From Blakeslea trispora (taxonomy: Eukaryota > Mucoromycota > Mucoromycetes > Mucorales > Choanephoraceae): a stretch of 64,000 bases of DNA. A model generated the notes under the pieces. It saw nothing but the letters and a program-made list of their open reading frames with translations, ran no database searches and was not told the DNA's origin. Below, one piece after another: positions 22,818 through 33,476 of this stretch (the stretch's first letter is position 1; each line of letters starts with the position of its first letter). The stretch spans positions 248,001 to 312,000 of the forward strand of contig JAIWNE010000014.1 in assembly GCA_025331445.1 (NCBI GenBank), given 5' to 3'. The position numbers and the translations under genes are program-made.

Positions 22818-22928
22818 GTTTTCAAAGTCTCAGAAATGCATGAATGGAATTAAAAAAGGTTTTTTCGACATTGAACGACTCTTCAGACTCGTCATCTAAA
22901 TTGGGATCATCATTTTGACATTGAAAAC
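22818..22928 (-). ncRNA. snR75: C/D box snoRNA, yeast snR75-like (25S Gm2288 guide)
   Basis: The terminal stem GTTTTCAA/TTGAAAAC pairs 22921-22928 with 22818-22825. Box C TGATGA is at 22907-22912, D' CTGA at 22883-22886 and box D CTGA at 22830-22833. The guide before D' is complementary over 12 nt to CTCGTCATCTAA of 25S domain IV (plus-strand 22888-22899). The fifth position pairs with the G of CUCG, Gm2288 in yeast. A second 11-nt complementarity (GCATGAATGGA, plus-strand 22838-22848) matches 25S about 15 nt further 3', but its spacing from box D does not fit the methylation rule. Confidence 0.9.
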
Positions 22929-23100
22929 AGAAAAAGAACCAACCAACATAGATATTTACCATCTCAGAAAAGACAAGCCATTTTAGGGATAAGATAGTCT
23001 CTTGTAAGCATCCGAAAACACTGTAAGAATAAGATTAGTATGTAAAATAAAAAAGAATTGATCGAATCGAGGGGAAGATCAGTAAACAGCCAATTTATAT

Positions 23101-23192
23101 CTACAGAAGTTTCAGACGGTAATTCCAACTATAATATAGTCGAACATCACTTCAACCCCTTTCATCGATCTTTGATTTCGCGAATAAATTAC
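23101..23192 (-). ncRNA. snR77: Intron carrying C/D box snoRNA, yeast snR77-like (18S Um578 guide)
   Basis: A 92-nt intron (GTAATT...CTGTAG) holds box C as CGATGA (23162-23167, one base off consensus), C' GTGATG (23145-23150) and box D CTGA (23112-23115). The guide before D is complementary over 11 nt to CGGTAATTCCA of the 18S 530 loop (plus-strand 23117-23127). The fifth nucleotide upstream of D pairs with U578, the yeast snR77 site. It is compact, about 60 nt from box C to D. Confidence 0.87.
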
Positions 23193-23342
23193 CTTTTTAA
23201 AAGAAACTCAGCATGGAGTTAAATAAGACGCTACACATAAGCCACAAAAAGTAGAAGGGTAAAAAAGTCTATAGGTAAACATTAGTCTATCTTGTTGCTG
23301 TTTTTTGTTAACAAAGAAACATAAAAGAAAGTGTATCGATTA

Positions 23343-23424
23343 TAAAGTGCATCAGTGGAAAAAGGTTCACATCAATAATCAGAAACTCTAGTTTGTTTGA
23401 CATAAAACATCCTTTGCGCAAACA
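23343..23424 (-). ncRNA. snR78: C/D box snoRNA, yeast snR78-like (25S Um2421 guide)
   Basis: D' CTGA at 23379-23382, C' TTGATG around 23370-23376 and box D CTGA at 23352-23355; box C is weak (GGATG near 23408-23412). The guide before D' is complementary over 11 nt to ACTCTAGTTTG of 25S (plus-strand 23385-23395), and the fifth position pairs with U2421, the yeast snR78 site. The second guide can pair with AGTGGGGAAAGGTTC of 25S with two G-U pairs, the region otherwise served by U24. Outer boundaries are approximate. Confidence 0.72.
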
Positions 23425-23815
23425 AACACACTTTCTCTTATGTTTCTTTATGTCTTTGTTAAAAGAAACTGATGACTCACCTTATTTTATTGAAAATAAA
23501 ATACAAAAGAAAAGGAAAGGACTGAAAGATGAGTTTCGGGGAGGCTTTTTTATAAACAATTTTTTGAGAAAAATTTTTTAGGGTCAAGCAGTCACTTTTT
23601 TCTCAAATAAATTTGGCGTTAAACATTTTGTAATTCCTTATTGAAGGTGCACACTAAGGAAAGTAGTCACCTCACGTCAAAGCATGTTTGAGTTTGACAT
23701 AACCATAGTCCAAGTCGCCAACTCACAAAGCTGCTTACTACAAAATGATCATTAAAAGATGCATGAAAATGGGTTGATTTTATAAGGCAAAAGCACAAAG
23801 ATGACAATCGCGACA

Positions 23816-23960
23816 TACAGTAGTCGCTCTATTTAAGGGTGGGTTTTTGAAAAGTGTCTATCAATACAAGCTCCAAGGCCAATTCTATGTGAAGGTATTC
23901 TCCATTTTAGAGTGAGGTTTTCAAGATTTTTGGTTACCCTTAAGTGGAGCGACTATTGTA
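23816..23960. mobile_element. 141-bp pogo/Tigger-like MITE
   Basis: Left end CAGTAGTCGCTCTATTTAAG begins at 23818 and right end (reverse complement) CAATAGTCGCTCCACTTAAG ends at 23958. The ends agree at about 22 of 25 positions, and looser pairing (TTTTTGAAAA) extends inwards, so the whole unit is nearly palindromic. TA dinucleotides flank both sides (23816-23817 and 23959-23960), the Tc1/mariner/pogo target duplication. The CAGTAGTC-CTC start resembles pogo-family ends as I recall them. There is no ORF. Confidence 0.75.
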
Positions 23961-24647
23961 CCCACACACAATAGAGATGTTTGCTAGCCCTAAAATGCAC
24001 CGTTTTTGGAGATTGTTGGGACATTAGCTGATTTCAGATGTTAACGCTTCAAATATTACTAAATCATCATAGTTGTCTAATCCTTTTTTTTTTTCTTGTT
24101 GTACTGAACAGTCAGCTAATCTGGTATCAGAATGTATGCTGAACTTTTTCAAAATGTCAATCAAAGCATTGTTGCTAATTTCTTAATTGGAAGAATGATA
24201 GAGGTGTGAATGAAAGTGTTGTATCAAGCATAGATTTTTTTTATAAGACTTTGGAGTTCAAATACAATAATTAATGTGAAACTAGTTGCAAATGCTCAGA
24301 GCTTAGTATGCAGACAAAAATGTCAATAAGAATCTAGTTTGTAAAGTGCGTTTTGTTGCAACTGTTAATCATAGATTCTATAGTCGATACAAAGCCTTTT
24401 CATTTGCAACATACACTTTACATTCATTCTTTGACTAGCCTAATTCTCTTTCTCTTATTTTTCTATACATCTCCTTCTCTCTTTTTGTTTCTTTTTTACA
24501 TGGTCTATTCCATCTTTTGATGCAAGTAATTCTGCTTTTCATTTTCAAACACTGCCTCAATATTTTCCGAATAAAGTGTAAAATAAAGATTTCCATAAAC
24601 AGCTTCTCTGCATCTGGTTCTTTTTTTTTATTTTTACCAACACAAAC
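23961..24647. other. Promoter region of the J-protein gene
   Basis: No gene was seen. An ATGATGA...CTGA pair on the minus strand at 24030-24072 resembles C/D boxes, but I found no rRNA match. The last 200 bp are pyrimidine-rich, as is common just upstream of start codons in this window. Confidence 0.45.
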
Positions 24648-25856
24648 ATGGATGTAGAAGTTGACTACTACGAGCTTCTTGGCTTAGAAATAACAGCCTC
24701 TGCCGAAGATATCAAAAAGGCATACAGAAAGAGAGCTCTTAAGGTCCATCCTGATAAAAATCCAAGTCCAGATGCAGGTAATTAAGCCTAAAGTTCTTCT
24801 ACACGGTCTACTCACTTACCTTGCCATTATAGCTGTTCTTTTCCACAACCTAACTCAAGCACAAGATCTGCTGCTGGATCCTACCAAAAGAAGTGAATAT
24901 GACCAGCGTCATCGTGCTCGACAAGAGCGAATGAAGAAAAAGAAAGAGATGGACTCAAAGCGAAGAGAGGCACAAGAGGAGCTTGAACGAAGAGAACGTG
25001 AAGCAAAGCGAGTAAAGACAGACCAAAACCAAGCCAAAGCACAATATGAAGCTGAACTTGCCCGACTACGTGAAGAGGGTGCCAAGAGAAGACAGGAGGA
25101 TTGGGTGACTGAGCCAAAAGAAACAGAAACAGGTAAGATGACTTTATGCATCTAAGGAAATACGACTTACACATGACCATTAGAGTTACCGCCCGAAACG
25201 GAAAGAGATTGCGCCCTGAAGTTCAGGTGGAGTAGTAAACATCGGTTAACAGAAAGCGAACTACATGAGTTGTTGAATACAGTAGCTAGTGTGGACACAG
25301 TGGCATTTTCACAGAAAAAGAAACGATGTGCATTAGCTGTGTTCAAGACAGTGGTGGATGCTGTAAGTAAAACACAATCAACAGGCTATAGTAAGGCTAA
25401 TGTCAAGTTGGTATCATTAGTACACTGTCATCACCAAAAAAGATACACATCCTTCACTATCAAAATTCGACAGCATTGAATGGGCAGCAAAGAAGCCACC
25501 ACCATTGGTTGAAAAGATGATGCGAGAAGAGGAGATGAGGAAACAGGCTAGGGCAGCTCTATTTGCTGTTGACAATCGATCTTCTCGGCCAAGGTCAGAA
25601 AAGCCTCTTTTCTCTACTGACACAGAAGCATCCTCTTTATTCTTCAAGCCTTTCAATCTCCCTGCATTCAAGGTAAGAAAGGGTTTCTGTTGATTTTACT
25701 GCTACTCATAACTGTACTCTGTTTATATAGAACACATCTTCTTTAAAACTGTCAGATAATGATTACGAATCTCTTACTCTAATGAAGATGAGGCAAGCTG
25801 AGAGAGACCGTCTTATTTTAATTGGCCAGATGAAACAAGAAAGCACATCCAACTAG
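24648..25856 (+). CDS. DNAJC17/Cwf23-type spliceosomal J-domain protein
   Basis: Five exons: 24648-24777, 24833-25132, 25184-25362, 25421-25672 and 25731-25856, all GT-AG and in phase, about 328 residues. The N-terminal J domain starts [20 protein letters not shown], has HPDKN (the HPD that stimulates Hsp70 ATPase) and ends [19 protein letters not shown] basic coiled coil follows ([20 protein letters not shown]). Next is an RRM-like segment ([20 protein letters not shown]), then [11 protein letters not shown]. The C-terminal box [19 protein letters not shown] is typical of DNAJC17. Family members associate with Prp43 cofactors and help spliceosome disassembly or assembly. An ORF starting inside intron 1 is a shadow. 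Confidence 0.92.
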
Positions 25857-26861
25857 ATAATCCACATGTACATATTCCTGACTATACAATAAACACCCTT
25901 TTATGCTTGAACACAACAAGCTAACAATATACACTGATTTGTCATGCTTCAAAGGAAGAGTATAGTGTCATTGGATTACTTCTTTTCTTCTTGAATGAGG
26001 GTACGAGTACAATAGTTTAAGTGAGAATGTAGATTGCAAGATGGCTCTCAAACCTATGATGACCCTGTGTAACTTAGCCTTTTGCTCATCTCTCTAAAAA
26101 AAAAAGGTGCTGTTTGACAGCAGAAAGGCAAAGAAAAAGTTTATAAAAACTGTAGAAAAAAAAAAAGCAAATTGCAAGACCTTACAATTGATTCAAGTCT
26201 TATCAAAACTGAATTGAGCTTGGTAATTCAAAACTTCAAATGTTCATCATCTAGTAAAATGTTTGGGGCAATTTCTTCTTCCGCTTTTTTTTTGTAACAG
26301 TTATCTACTTGCTTGACTCTTTAGAAGGGTAAATGGAGTTTATTGCATTAAATCCAGACCGAAGTAAACGAGAAAGAAAAACGAAAGCCTGCAACAGGTA
26401 TACTACAATTGACAATAGGAGTGCACCTAAAAGACAGAAAATCACTTTTATGTATTTCACACAACATTGGAAAAATCCATCTTTGTTTTGGTGAAACTAT
26501 TGTCATGTCAAATTATCTTTCAACAGCTTCCTGCTCTTCTTTTTTTTTTTTTACATCCTCTGACTCTTAAAAGAAAACTCAGTTGTTGACTAAAACAACT
26601 TCTTGACTTGTTGGGTACCTCTTTTTTTTTCTCTTTACCTTTTCTCAAACAGAAAGCTTGTCTTGTCTTTTTCTCGGACTAAAACAAAAATATCCCACAT
26701 CAGGTAAATTGTTTCCCCTTACTTGCCTATTTAGTCAAATAGTTACGGTCAACTATATTTTAATGACTAACTGTTTTCCCACTTGAATTCACTTATTCTA
26801 TGTCTACAGAGTTCATCTGTTTTTTCGCTTTTCTTTTTCTTTTCCTACAAGACAATAAGCA
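25857..26861. other. Intergenic, promoter of the CoA ligase
   Basis: No gene was recognised. Several T-rich and A-rich tracts are present; 26,500-26,860 is strongly pyrimidine-biased and leads into the start codon. Confidence 0.5.
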
Positions 26862-28913
26862 ATGACTATATACAAGTCCAACAGAGATTTTATCCAGATA
26901 CCTAGCATTGATATTTATTCCTTCTTGTTCAATCCCAATCAGTTCAATAAAGCCCGCTCTCCTGATCGCCCTTTGTTGATCGACGGTGTGACTGGTAAAT
27001 CAATTTCGTTCAGACAAGCAAAAGATTGGATTGACAGGATCGCTTACGGCTGGAAGCACAATGTTGGCTTGAAAAAGGGTGATGTGGCTGCTGTATTTGC
27101 TCCCAACCAACACGATCATGCTGTTCTCTATTTCTCTTTACTGGCTGCTCAATGTACCGTAAGTCCTGGGTAAGTTCATGATGAATCACAGATAACTCTT
27201 GGTCTAATTTATCCGTTTAAATGATAGTAATCCTAATTATACAGAAGGTAATCTTTTCTCTAAGAGAACACAAATGCGCGGCGGGTTAAACTAATAAGAA
27301 AATTAGTCGAGTTTGAGCATCAAATACTCAAGTCAGGAGCAAAGGTTATTGTTACTGTACCTGAGCTCTTACCAACACTTTCTCGGATCGCTGAGAAGCA
27401 CCATATTCCCCAAGAACGAATCTTTCTGTTTGGCAGCCAAAACATTGACAAGGCTAGAGCATTCAGATCAATAGCTGCTTTACATGATACAAATCCTCAA
27501 GTATTTGTTCAAGATATAAATCCCATAGACGATCTAGCTTTTATTTGCTTCTCAAGTGGTACAACGGGTGTAGCAAAGGGCGTTATGCTGACACATCATA
27601 ACTTTGTGTCGCAGGCAGTGACTGTATTTGACTTTGAGGGAGCAGAAAGCAATAGAGAAGAGGATATCATCATTGGCTTCTTGCCTTTTTTCCATATCTT
27701 TGGTCTAACAACCCTTGTGATCCGTGCATTCTATTCCAACACACCTGTTGTTGTTCTCCCTAAATACAATTTAGAAACTGTTTGCCAGCTCATTGAAAAA
27801 TACAAAATTACGATTGCTCCAGTTGTGCCACCTGTTGGTAAGTTGGCTTCTCTATATTTCATAATAGAAGAAGTGAGAGAGAAAAGGAAAGACACTCATC
27901 TTGTATGCTATTGAATTGGTCATGTGTAGTGGTTCAGCTAGCCAAAAACGAGGTTGTTACGAAATATGATTTGTCGTCTCTCAGAATGTTAACAAGTGGA
28001 GCAGCACCTTTAGGCATAGAGCATATCGAGGCTCTCAACCTTCGTATCAAAGCACCCATTCGACAAGGGTAAGAAATTGCCATGGCCAATTAGATTCTTC
28101 ACAGATTAGAACTCTATCTTACTGCCTTTCTTAACTTTTTTTTCTTTAGTTATGGACTGACAGAAACTACAGCAGGCTGTATGTATCAAAAGCTCAATAT
28201 AAGTCCCGCTGGTGCTTCTGGTGTGCTTGTAGCTAATATGGAGTGTAAATTAGTTGATCAGGATGGAAATGGTAAGTGAGTTTGTTTTCTCTATTTGCTC
28301 ACATGGACTCAATTTTGTCGAGTAGACGTTGATCCAGGCAAACCGGGAGAAATTCTTTTTAGAGGCCCAATGGTCATGAAAGGCTATTTGAACGATGACA
28401 AGGCAAATACCGAAACATTTACTAGAGATGGTTGGATGAAGACTGGCGATGTGGCTAAATATGATGCTAAAACGGGAGAATTTTATATCATTGATCGTAT
28501 CAAAGAATTGATCAAGTATAAAGGATACCAAGTGGCACCAGCAGGTAAGGATATATAGAGAGCCAAGATCTTCAAGTTGTTTTAAATATAATTGAATAGA
28601 GCTGGAAGCATTGTTGATGAGTCATGCAAGCGTTGCTGATTGTTGTGTTGTTGGAGTATATGACAGTGTACAAGCAACTGAACTTCCAAGGGCTTATGTG
28701 GTGCTTCAATATTCTGTGCCCAACAACAAGGCCACAATAAGTGCAATTGCCAAATTTGTAGAGAGTCATGTAGTTAGCCACAAACAACTGCGTGGTGGAA
28801 TCCGTATCGTAGACACAATACCAAAGAGTGCTAGTGGGAAAATCTTAAGAAGACAGGTGCGAGAATGGATCAAAAAAGAAAAAACTCAAGAGCCAATGAC
28901 TGCTCGCCTTTGA
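26862..28913 (+). CDS. 4-coumarate/fatty acyl-CoA ligase-like enzyme, PTS1-type C-terminus
   Basis: Seven exons: 26862-27169, 27228-27247 (20 nt), 27307-27837, 27930-28068, 28150-28271, 28326-28544 and 28600-28913, all phases consistent, 550 residues. The ANL superfamily adenylates a carboxylate with ATP and transfers it to CoA. Visible motifs are [15 protein letters not shown] (P-loop A3), the microexon-joined [16 protein letters not shown] (A5), [12 protein letters not shown] (A7), [19 protein letters not shown] (hinge) and [11 protein letters not shown] (A10 Lys). The C-terminal ARL is a plausible type 1 peroxisomal targeting signal. That suggests a beta-oxidation or aromatic-acid activation role in peroxisomes; the substrate cannot be told. 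No defect was seen. Confidence 0.95.
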
Positions 28914-29191
28914 TTCATTCACTTCTCAATAAATAAGACTATATACACGCATACAATGTAATTGTATGCTGGCATTTAATTTTATTGTATACAGTACTAT
29001 TCCTTTAAGCAAAGTATAATTTTGGCATTACAGCTCTTCAGCTATTCAGAGCATCTCCAATGGACCGACTAAATTCAGGGAGTTGGTAAGTAATAGGAAA
29101 AAATTGACATCCTAAACTTAAGGTACCCTAAAAAACAAGATATCTTTCTCTTTCTCAATAAGCACATTCACAACCATCTTCTTAAATCGAA

Positions 29192-29533
29192 ATGGAAAAT
29201 ATCATAATGAACAATAACACCAATACCAAGTTGGACGGTAGAGGTGAATCTTACACCAAAGAAGAAGACATCTTCCTTTGTAATGCTTGGGTAACTGTCG
29301 TTTTTTACCGCATTAGAAACACTGACAAAAAGAATGCGAGAATGTGGGAGAACATGCATACCTTTTTTTCACAATGTAAGCCAGACAACAGGCGTACCTT
29401 TAGTTCGCTTCAAAAGAGATGGGCAGTCATCAGCAAGGAAGTCGCCTTGTATTCTTGTTTTTATGAAAAAGCAGAGCGTAAGGCTTCTAGAGGAGCCAAT
29501 GAAGTAGATATAGTAAGTATCTTATGTCTTTAG
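29192..29533 (+). CDS. Myb/SANT-like DNA-binding protein (short, 3' end uncertain)
   Basis: The first exon runs from ATG 29192 to about 29512 (donor GTAAGT in EVDI|GTAAGT); unspliced, the frame ends at 29533. The sequence GESYTKEEDIFLCNAWVTV, then RNTDKKNARMWENMHTFF and RTFSSLQKRWAVISKE, fits the trihelix/Myb-SANT fold seen in Harbinger-associated and plant NAM-associated proteins. Such proteins often derive from transposons. No clear second exon in phase could be found, so this may be a truncated copy. Downstream to 29778 I see no other gene. Confidence 0.5.
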   Translation: MENIIMNNNTNTKLDGRGESYTKEEDIFLCNAWVTVVFYRIRNTDKKNARMWENMHTFFSQCKPDNRRTFSSLQKRWAVISKEVALYSCFYEKAERKASRGANEVDIVSILCL

Positions 29534-29778
29534 ATCAATAAATCTAACTACTGGTTTGCTTCAATTGAATCACTTTGTCAACTAAATATTATCTGGCCAA
29601 TTCAAAGAACAAGAAGCCAGAATAGACATATTTGCTCTCAGATCTAGTCAGTCAAATTTAAACCTCATCTTTCTAAATTTGGAATTCGATGATCAGCAAC
29701 CCTATGATGATGTGAAACTACGTCAAATCACTTTTCTTTTGTCTTTTTTTTTTTTTCTTTTTTTACTTTTCTCTTCTC

Positions 29779-32700
29779 ATGACGCAACTTAAATTTATGT
29801 CAAGCATGAATAGAGGGAAAAAGATATCTTCAGTCAAAGAAGAGTTGCCAGCTAGCAGAGAAAATAACAATACATCGTTACAATCAAATCCTAGTGAGAA
29901 AGTAGACTATGCAACGGCTAATTCCAGTAGATTAAAGCGTCTCTATGCTGCACTCCCCAGCTTTTCTCAATTTCGAAAGACCATAAAAGCATCCATTGCT
30001 CTCCTTATTGCCGTTATTTTTATTCTTGCAGATGAAACGCAGGCATTTTTCGGAAGCACAGCCCTCTTAATTGCTGTTGTAGTTATCTTCTATTTCCCAG
30101 TCAGAACAATAGGTATCCAGACAGAGGCAGTTATATTAGGGACGTTGGGTGGCCTTATAGCTGCTGCATGGAGTTTTTTGGGTATCTTTTTGGCTAACCT
30201 TGCTCGGAGCAAGTCAGATTCAAACCCTGTTCAACCAGGAGCTTGTGCTGTTCTGGCTGTTTTCTTGTTCATTGGCACATTTGTTGTTAATTTGGTACGT
30301 ATAAAAATTCCTAAAGGTAAGTCCTCTTGGTCTTGCTTTTTTTTTCTAAAGAAAGAGAGACGAAGGGAAAATGTATGCGTATCATTTATATGTTAATTTG
30401 TTTTCTTTTATATGTAAAACAGCCAATTTTGCTGCCGTCAATGCATGTATTATCTTGACATTTACTATGACTTTTTCTGCATCCTATCATGTATTTGATC
30501 CTGAGGTAATTTGGGCATTTTTGAGACCAATAGCACTAGCTGGAGCCATTGCATTGGCTGTGGACTATCTGGTTTGGCCTGATGATAGTATCAATAACTT
30601 TTCGTCTGTAACACATAAAGTACTGGCTGGATACAATGTCTTCTTTCAAGAGCAATCCTTAGGTTTTCTCTCCAATGCGCTCGAAAAGAAAAGTTCTTCA
30701 TTGCCTTCCCTCAAGACTCGACTTCAAAACGGTCTTCTGTTGATGGTTGATTCCAAACGAGCAGTCAAAAGAGACCTTATCTATTCAAGAATATCCGATG
30801 TAGATTGTAGTCACATATGCAAGCTTATAACAAGCATGCAGCCTTCACTTCACGGTATCGGTCTCAGTCTCATATTAAAAGACGATTACTTTCATACTGA
30901 AAACAAAAACATCTACTTTAAGAATTTTAATAACGATATTGTAGTTGATGCATTCACAACTTCTCTTAACAACATACGCTCAGTCTGTGCCGAGTTGACT
31001 GACATATGCTTTAATGCCACCAATCAGCTTTCCATCAGACTTAGCCAGCTACATTACCATCCCCGAACTACATTAAATAGTATTTTATGGCCATTCCCTA
31101 GACTATGGGTTTCTAAACCAAAAGACAATGACATGCAGCGCATGGATATATGGGTTAGCTCTGAACAGTTGCGGCAAACCATACAACTATTGGTTGAATT
31201 CTCCAGAAACGAGAAACAATTTAGTAAATTTGTTGACATGAACGATTCAGAAATTCCTCGTAATGGGCCTCTTTATTTATTGTTCCTCTATATCTACAAC
31301 CTAAACCAGCATGCCACTAAAATAGCTGATTTGTTGCAGTTCATTGAAGACACAGAGAAGAGACGCACTAAGCCTAAATTTTGGTTACCTCACCAAACGT
31401 TGAAGAAATGGCTTACCTCAAATACAGAAGTGGAAGCTTCTGTAGGTGGAAATGAAGGAGACTTCGCAAGCCAGCACGACGGAAATGATCTCATTCGAGT
31501 CTCCACTCGTCCTGAAGGCAGTAACCGAAATAACGAAAACAGTATTATTTTTGAAGCTAAACAAGGCCAAAAGAAAAACAAAAAGCAAAGACTGAATGAC
31601 CCAGACGTGTCTGAACCTGTCACTTTGTTTCATAAGATATTCAATGTTTTATATTCTATCGAGTTGTGGGCTATGGATATGACAACCATTTTTACATTCA
31701 AAACAGCTCTAGGCGTCGTCTTAATGGCCATACCTGCTTGGAGGCCACAAGATGCTGGTTGGTATCAGAACTGGAGAGGCCAATGGGCCATGATTACATT
31801 AGTGTTATGGATGTTTCCTATGACAGGTGCTTTTATCTTTGGGTAAGCATAGAAAATATTAGCTTGTCAAAAAAAAAGAAAGGTGTTCAAACCATTGAGT
31901 CTATCCATAGGATCGTCGATCGATTGCTAGGCTCAATGATAGGTGCAGTACTAGGTATTATTGTATGGGAGATAAGTAGGGGCAATCCTTATGGTTTGGC
32001 TGTTATCTGCTTTGTTGTATTCCTACCTCTGTATCATGTTTTCTTCTTTGTGCAGAGATATAGAGTAATGGCTCTTATGAGCAAGGTTACTATGCTGCTC
32101 ATTGTTTCATATGAATTCAATTATGTAGCTGAACAAGTTCCAAATCATGATCAAATCTACACAGTAGCAGGCAAAGTACGAAATTGGATGAGTCGGCTTT
32201 AACTTTAGGTCATCACGCACTCATACAGAATATCTATAGAGACTATTGTTAGTTGTCATAGGCATTATTGCTTCAGGTATTTTAATTGCTATTCCATTTC
32301 TTCCAACAAGTCGTGTTGCGCTTCGAAAACACTTATCTGCTACGGTTTCTGATATCGGAAAATGTTACGGTATCTTGTCTACAAGTGTACTTCATCCAGC
32401 TGGACAGAATCCTACTCCTGAAATGGAAAAGTCGTTTAGAAAGCTTGCCCTAGAATTACGTCGACAAGTGAGAGAAGAGTATTCTTTGTTTCATCATACA
32501 GCTTTTGAGCCTTCTTTTAGAGGGTATTATCCTTCTGAAAGCTATCAAAGACTAGTGGAAAAGATGGACAACATGTCGGACTTGGTCATCAATATGGTAT
32601 GTTAGGGTTGAGGAAAAGATAGCTGGACTGCATAATAACTCATCGAGATCAAAAGGGTTTTTGCTTACGTCAAGTCAAGCCTGACTGGGCCAAGAGTATT

Positions 32701-33090
32701 CGATCAATTTTGTTAAACGAGAGAAAGGATTATGTAATATCTATGTGTATCTACAGATCAATCCAAAGAAGAGTCTTTTTAACTTTTTTTCATGTTTAGG
32801 TTTCTTCAATCATCACTTGCTTAAAACTAATATCTTCCACATTGGCCACAAAAGCCTCCTTACCACCTTATCTTACACATCCAATTGAATCAAGACAAAA
32901 AGTCATCAATCTACTAGAGAAAAAAATCATGATTAGTGGAAAAGATATAGCCAACCCTTCTTTTCCTAGCTATAGTGCTTGTCTCATGAACAGTCTTGTT
33001 TTTGTCGACGAGTTAGAGGCTGCTCTCAATGTCACAGAACGTCTCGTAGGCGTAGAAGATCCAGAGGAATGGCTTTTGTCTCGAGCCTAA
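29779..33090 (+). CDS. BRE4-like / aromatic acid exporter family membrane protein
   Basis: Exons: 29779-30316, 30423-31842, 31911-32175, 32240-32596 and 32800-33090; phases agree and give 956 residues. There are two blocks of transmembrane helices: the first near residues 70-260 (ASIALLIAVIFILADETQAF, AVILGTLGGLIAAAW, PEVIWAFLRPIALAGAIALA), the second near 610-770 (FKTALGVVLMAIPAWRPQDA, GSMIGAVLGIIVWEI). Large cytosolic regions follow each block. The layout and motifs fit the fungal ArAE_2 (DUF2421/2422) proteins that include yeast Bre4, linked to brefeldin A tolerance and presumed efflux. The last intron (32597-32799, 203 nt) is unusually long for this window. Convergent with the MFS gene at 33477. 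Confidence 0.88.
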
Positions 33091-33476
33091 TCCCATATTT
33101 GCAGGTATTAAAATCATCGAAATAAATCCCTGATAATGGCTGATCACGTTTAATCTCTCAAAGCTGGGTCACTCTTTATACATTTTTCTTTCCCAATAGC
33201 AAATAAGAGTATGTAAACAATATGAATAACAGAGTTTACTCTCGAGTCTGTACATACAACCAAGAAACCATGTAAATCATAATGCAAAACTTAAATGTTT
33301 ATGTTTGTATGAGATATAATGTATGATGGCGCAAAAAAAAAGAAAGGGAGAATTATCATTAGGTTTTTCACAAAAGAAATGAGGGAGAGGAGAGAGAAAG
33401 AAGATGCAATAAAATTACAGTATCTAATTAGGGTAAAATAAATTATTGGAATAGTTGACTTAGCTGTGAGCAATGC

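Larger units (their letters stand above)
22335..23450 (-). ncRNA. Spliced host transcript of an intronic C/D snoRNA cluster
   Basis: The minus strand shows repeated intron-like units around the snoRNAs and no open frame between them. Best cases are 23192-23101 (GTAATT...CTGTAG, 92 nt), 22746-22576 (GTAATT...CCTTAG) and 22513-22335 (GTAAAC...AATTAG), with another donor at 22959 (GTAAAT). Each encloses one C/D snoRNA. The intervening short exons carry no recognisable protein, as in GAS5-type non-coding hosts. Exact exon limits, the promoter and the 5' end are not resolved; the 5' end lies upstream of 23450. Confidence 0.7.

Noticed and set aside
24030..24072. C/D-box-like pair (ATGATGA...CTGA) on the minus strand
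   Set aside because: No rRNA complementarity recognised, the spacing is only ~36 nt and there is no terminal stem.
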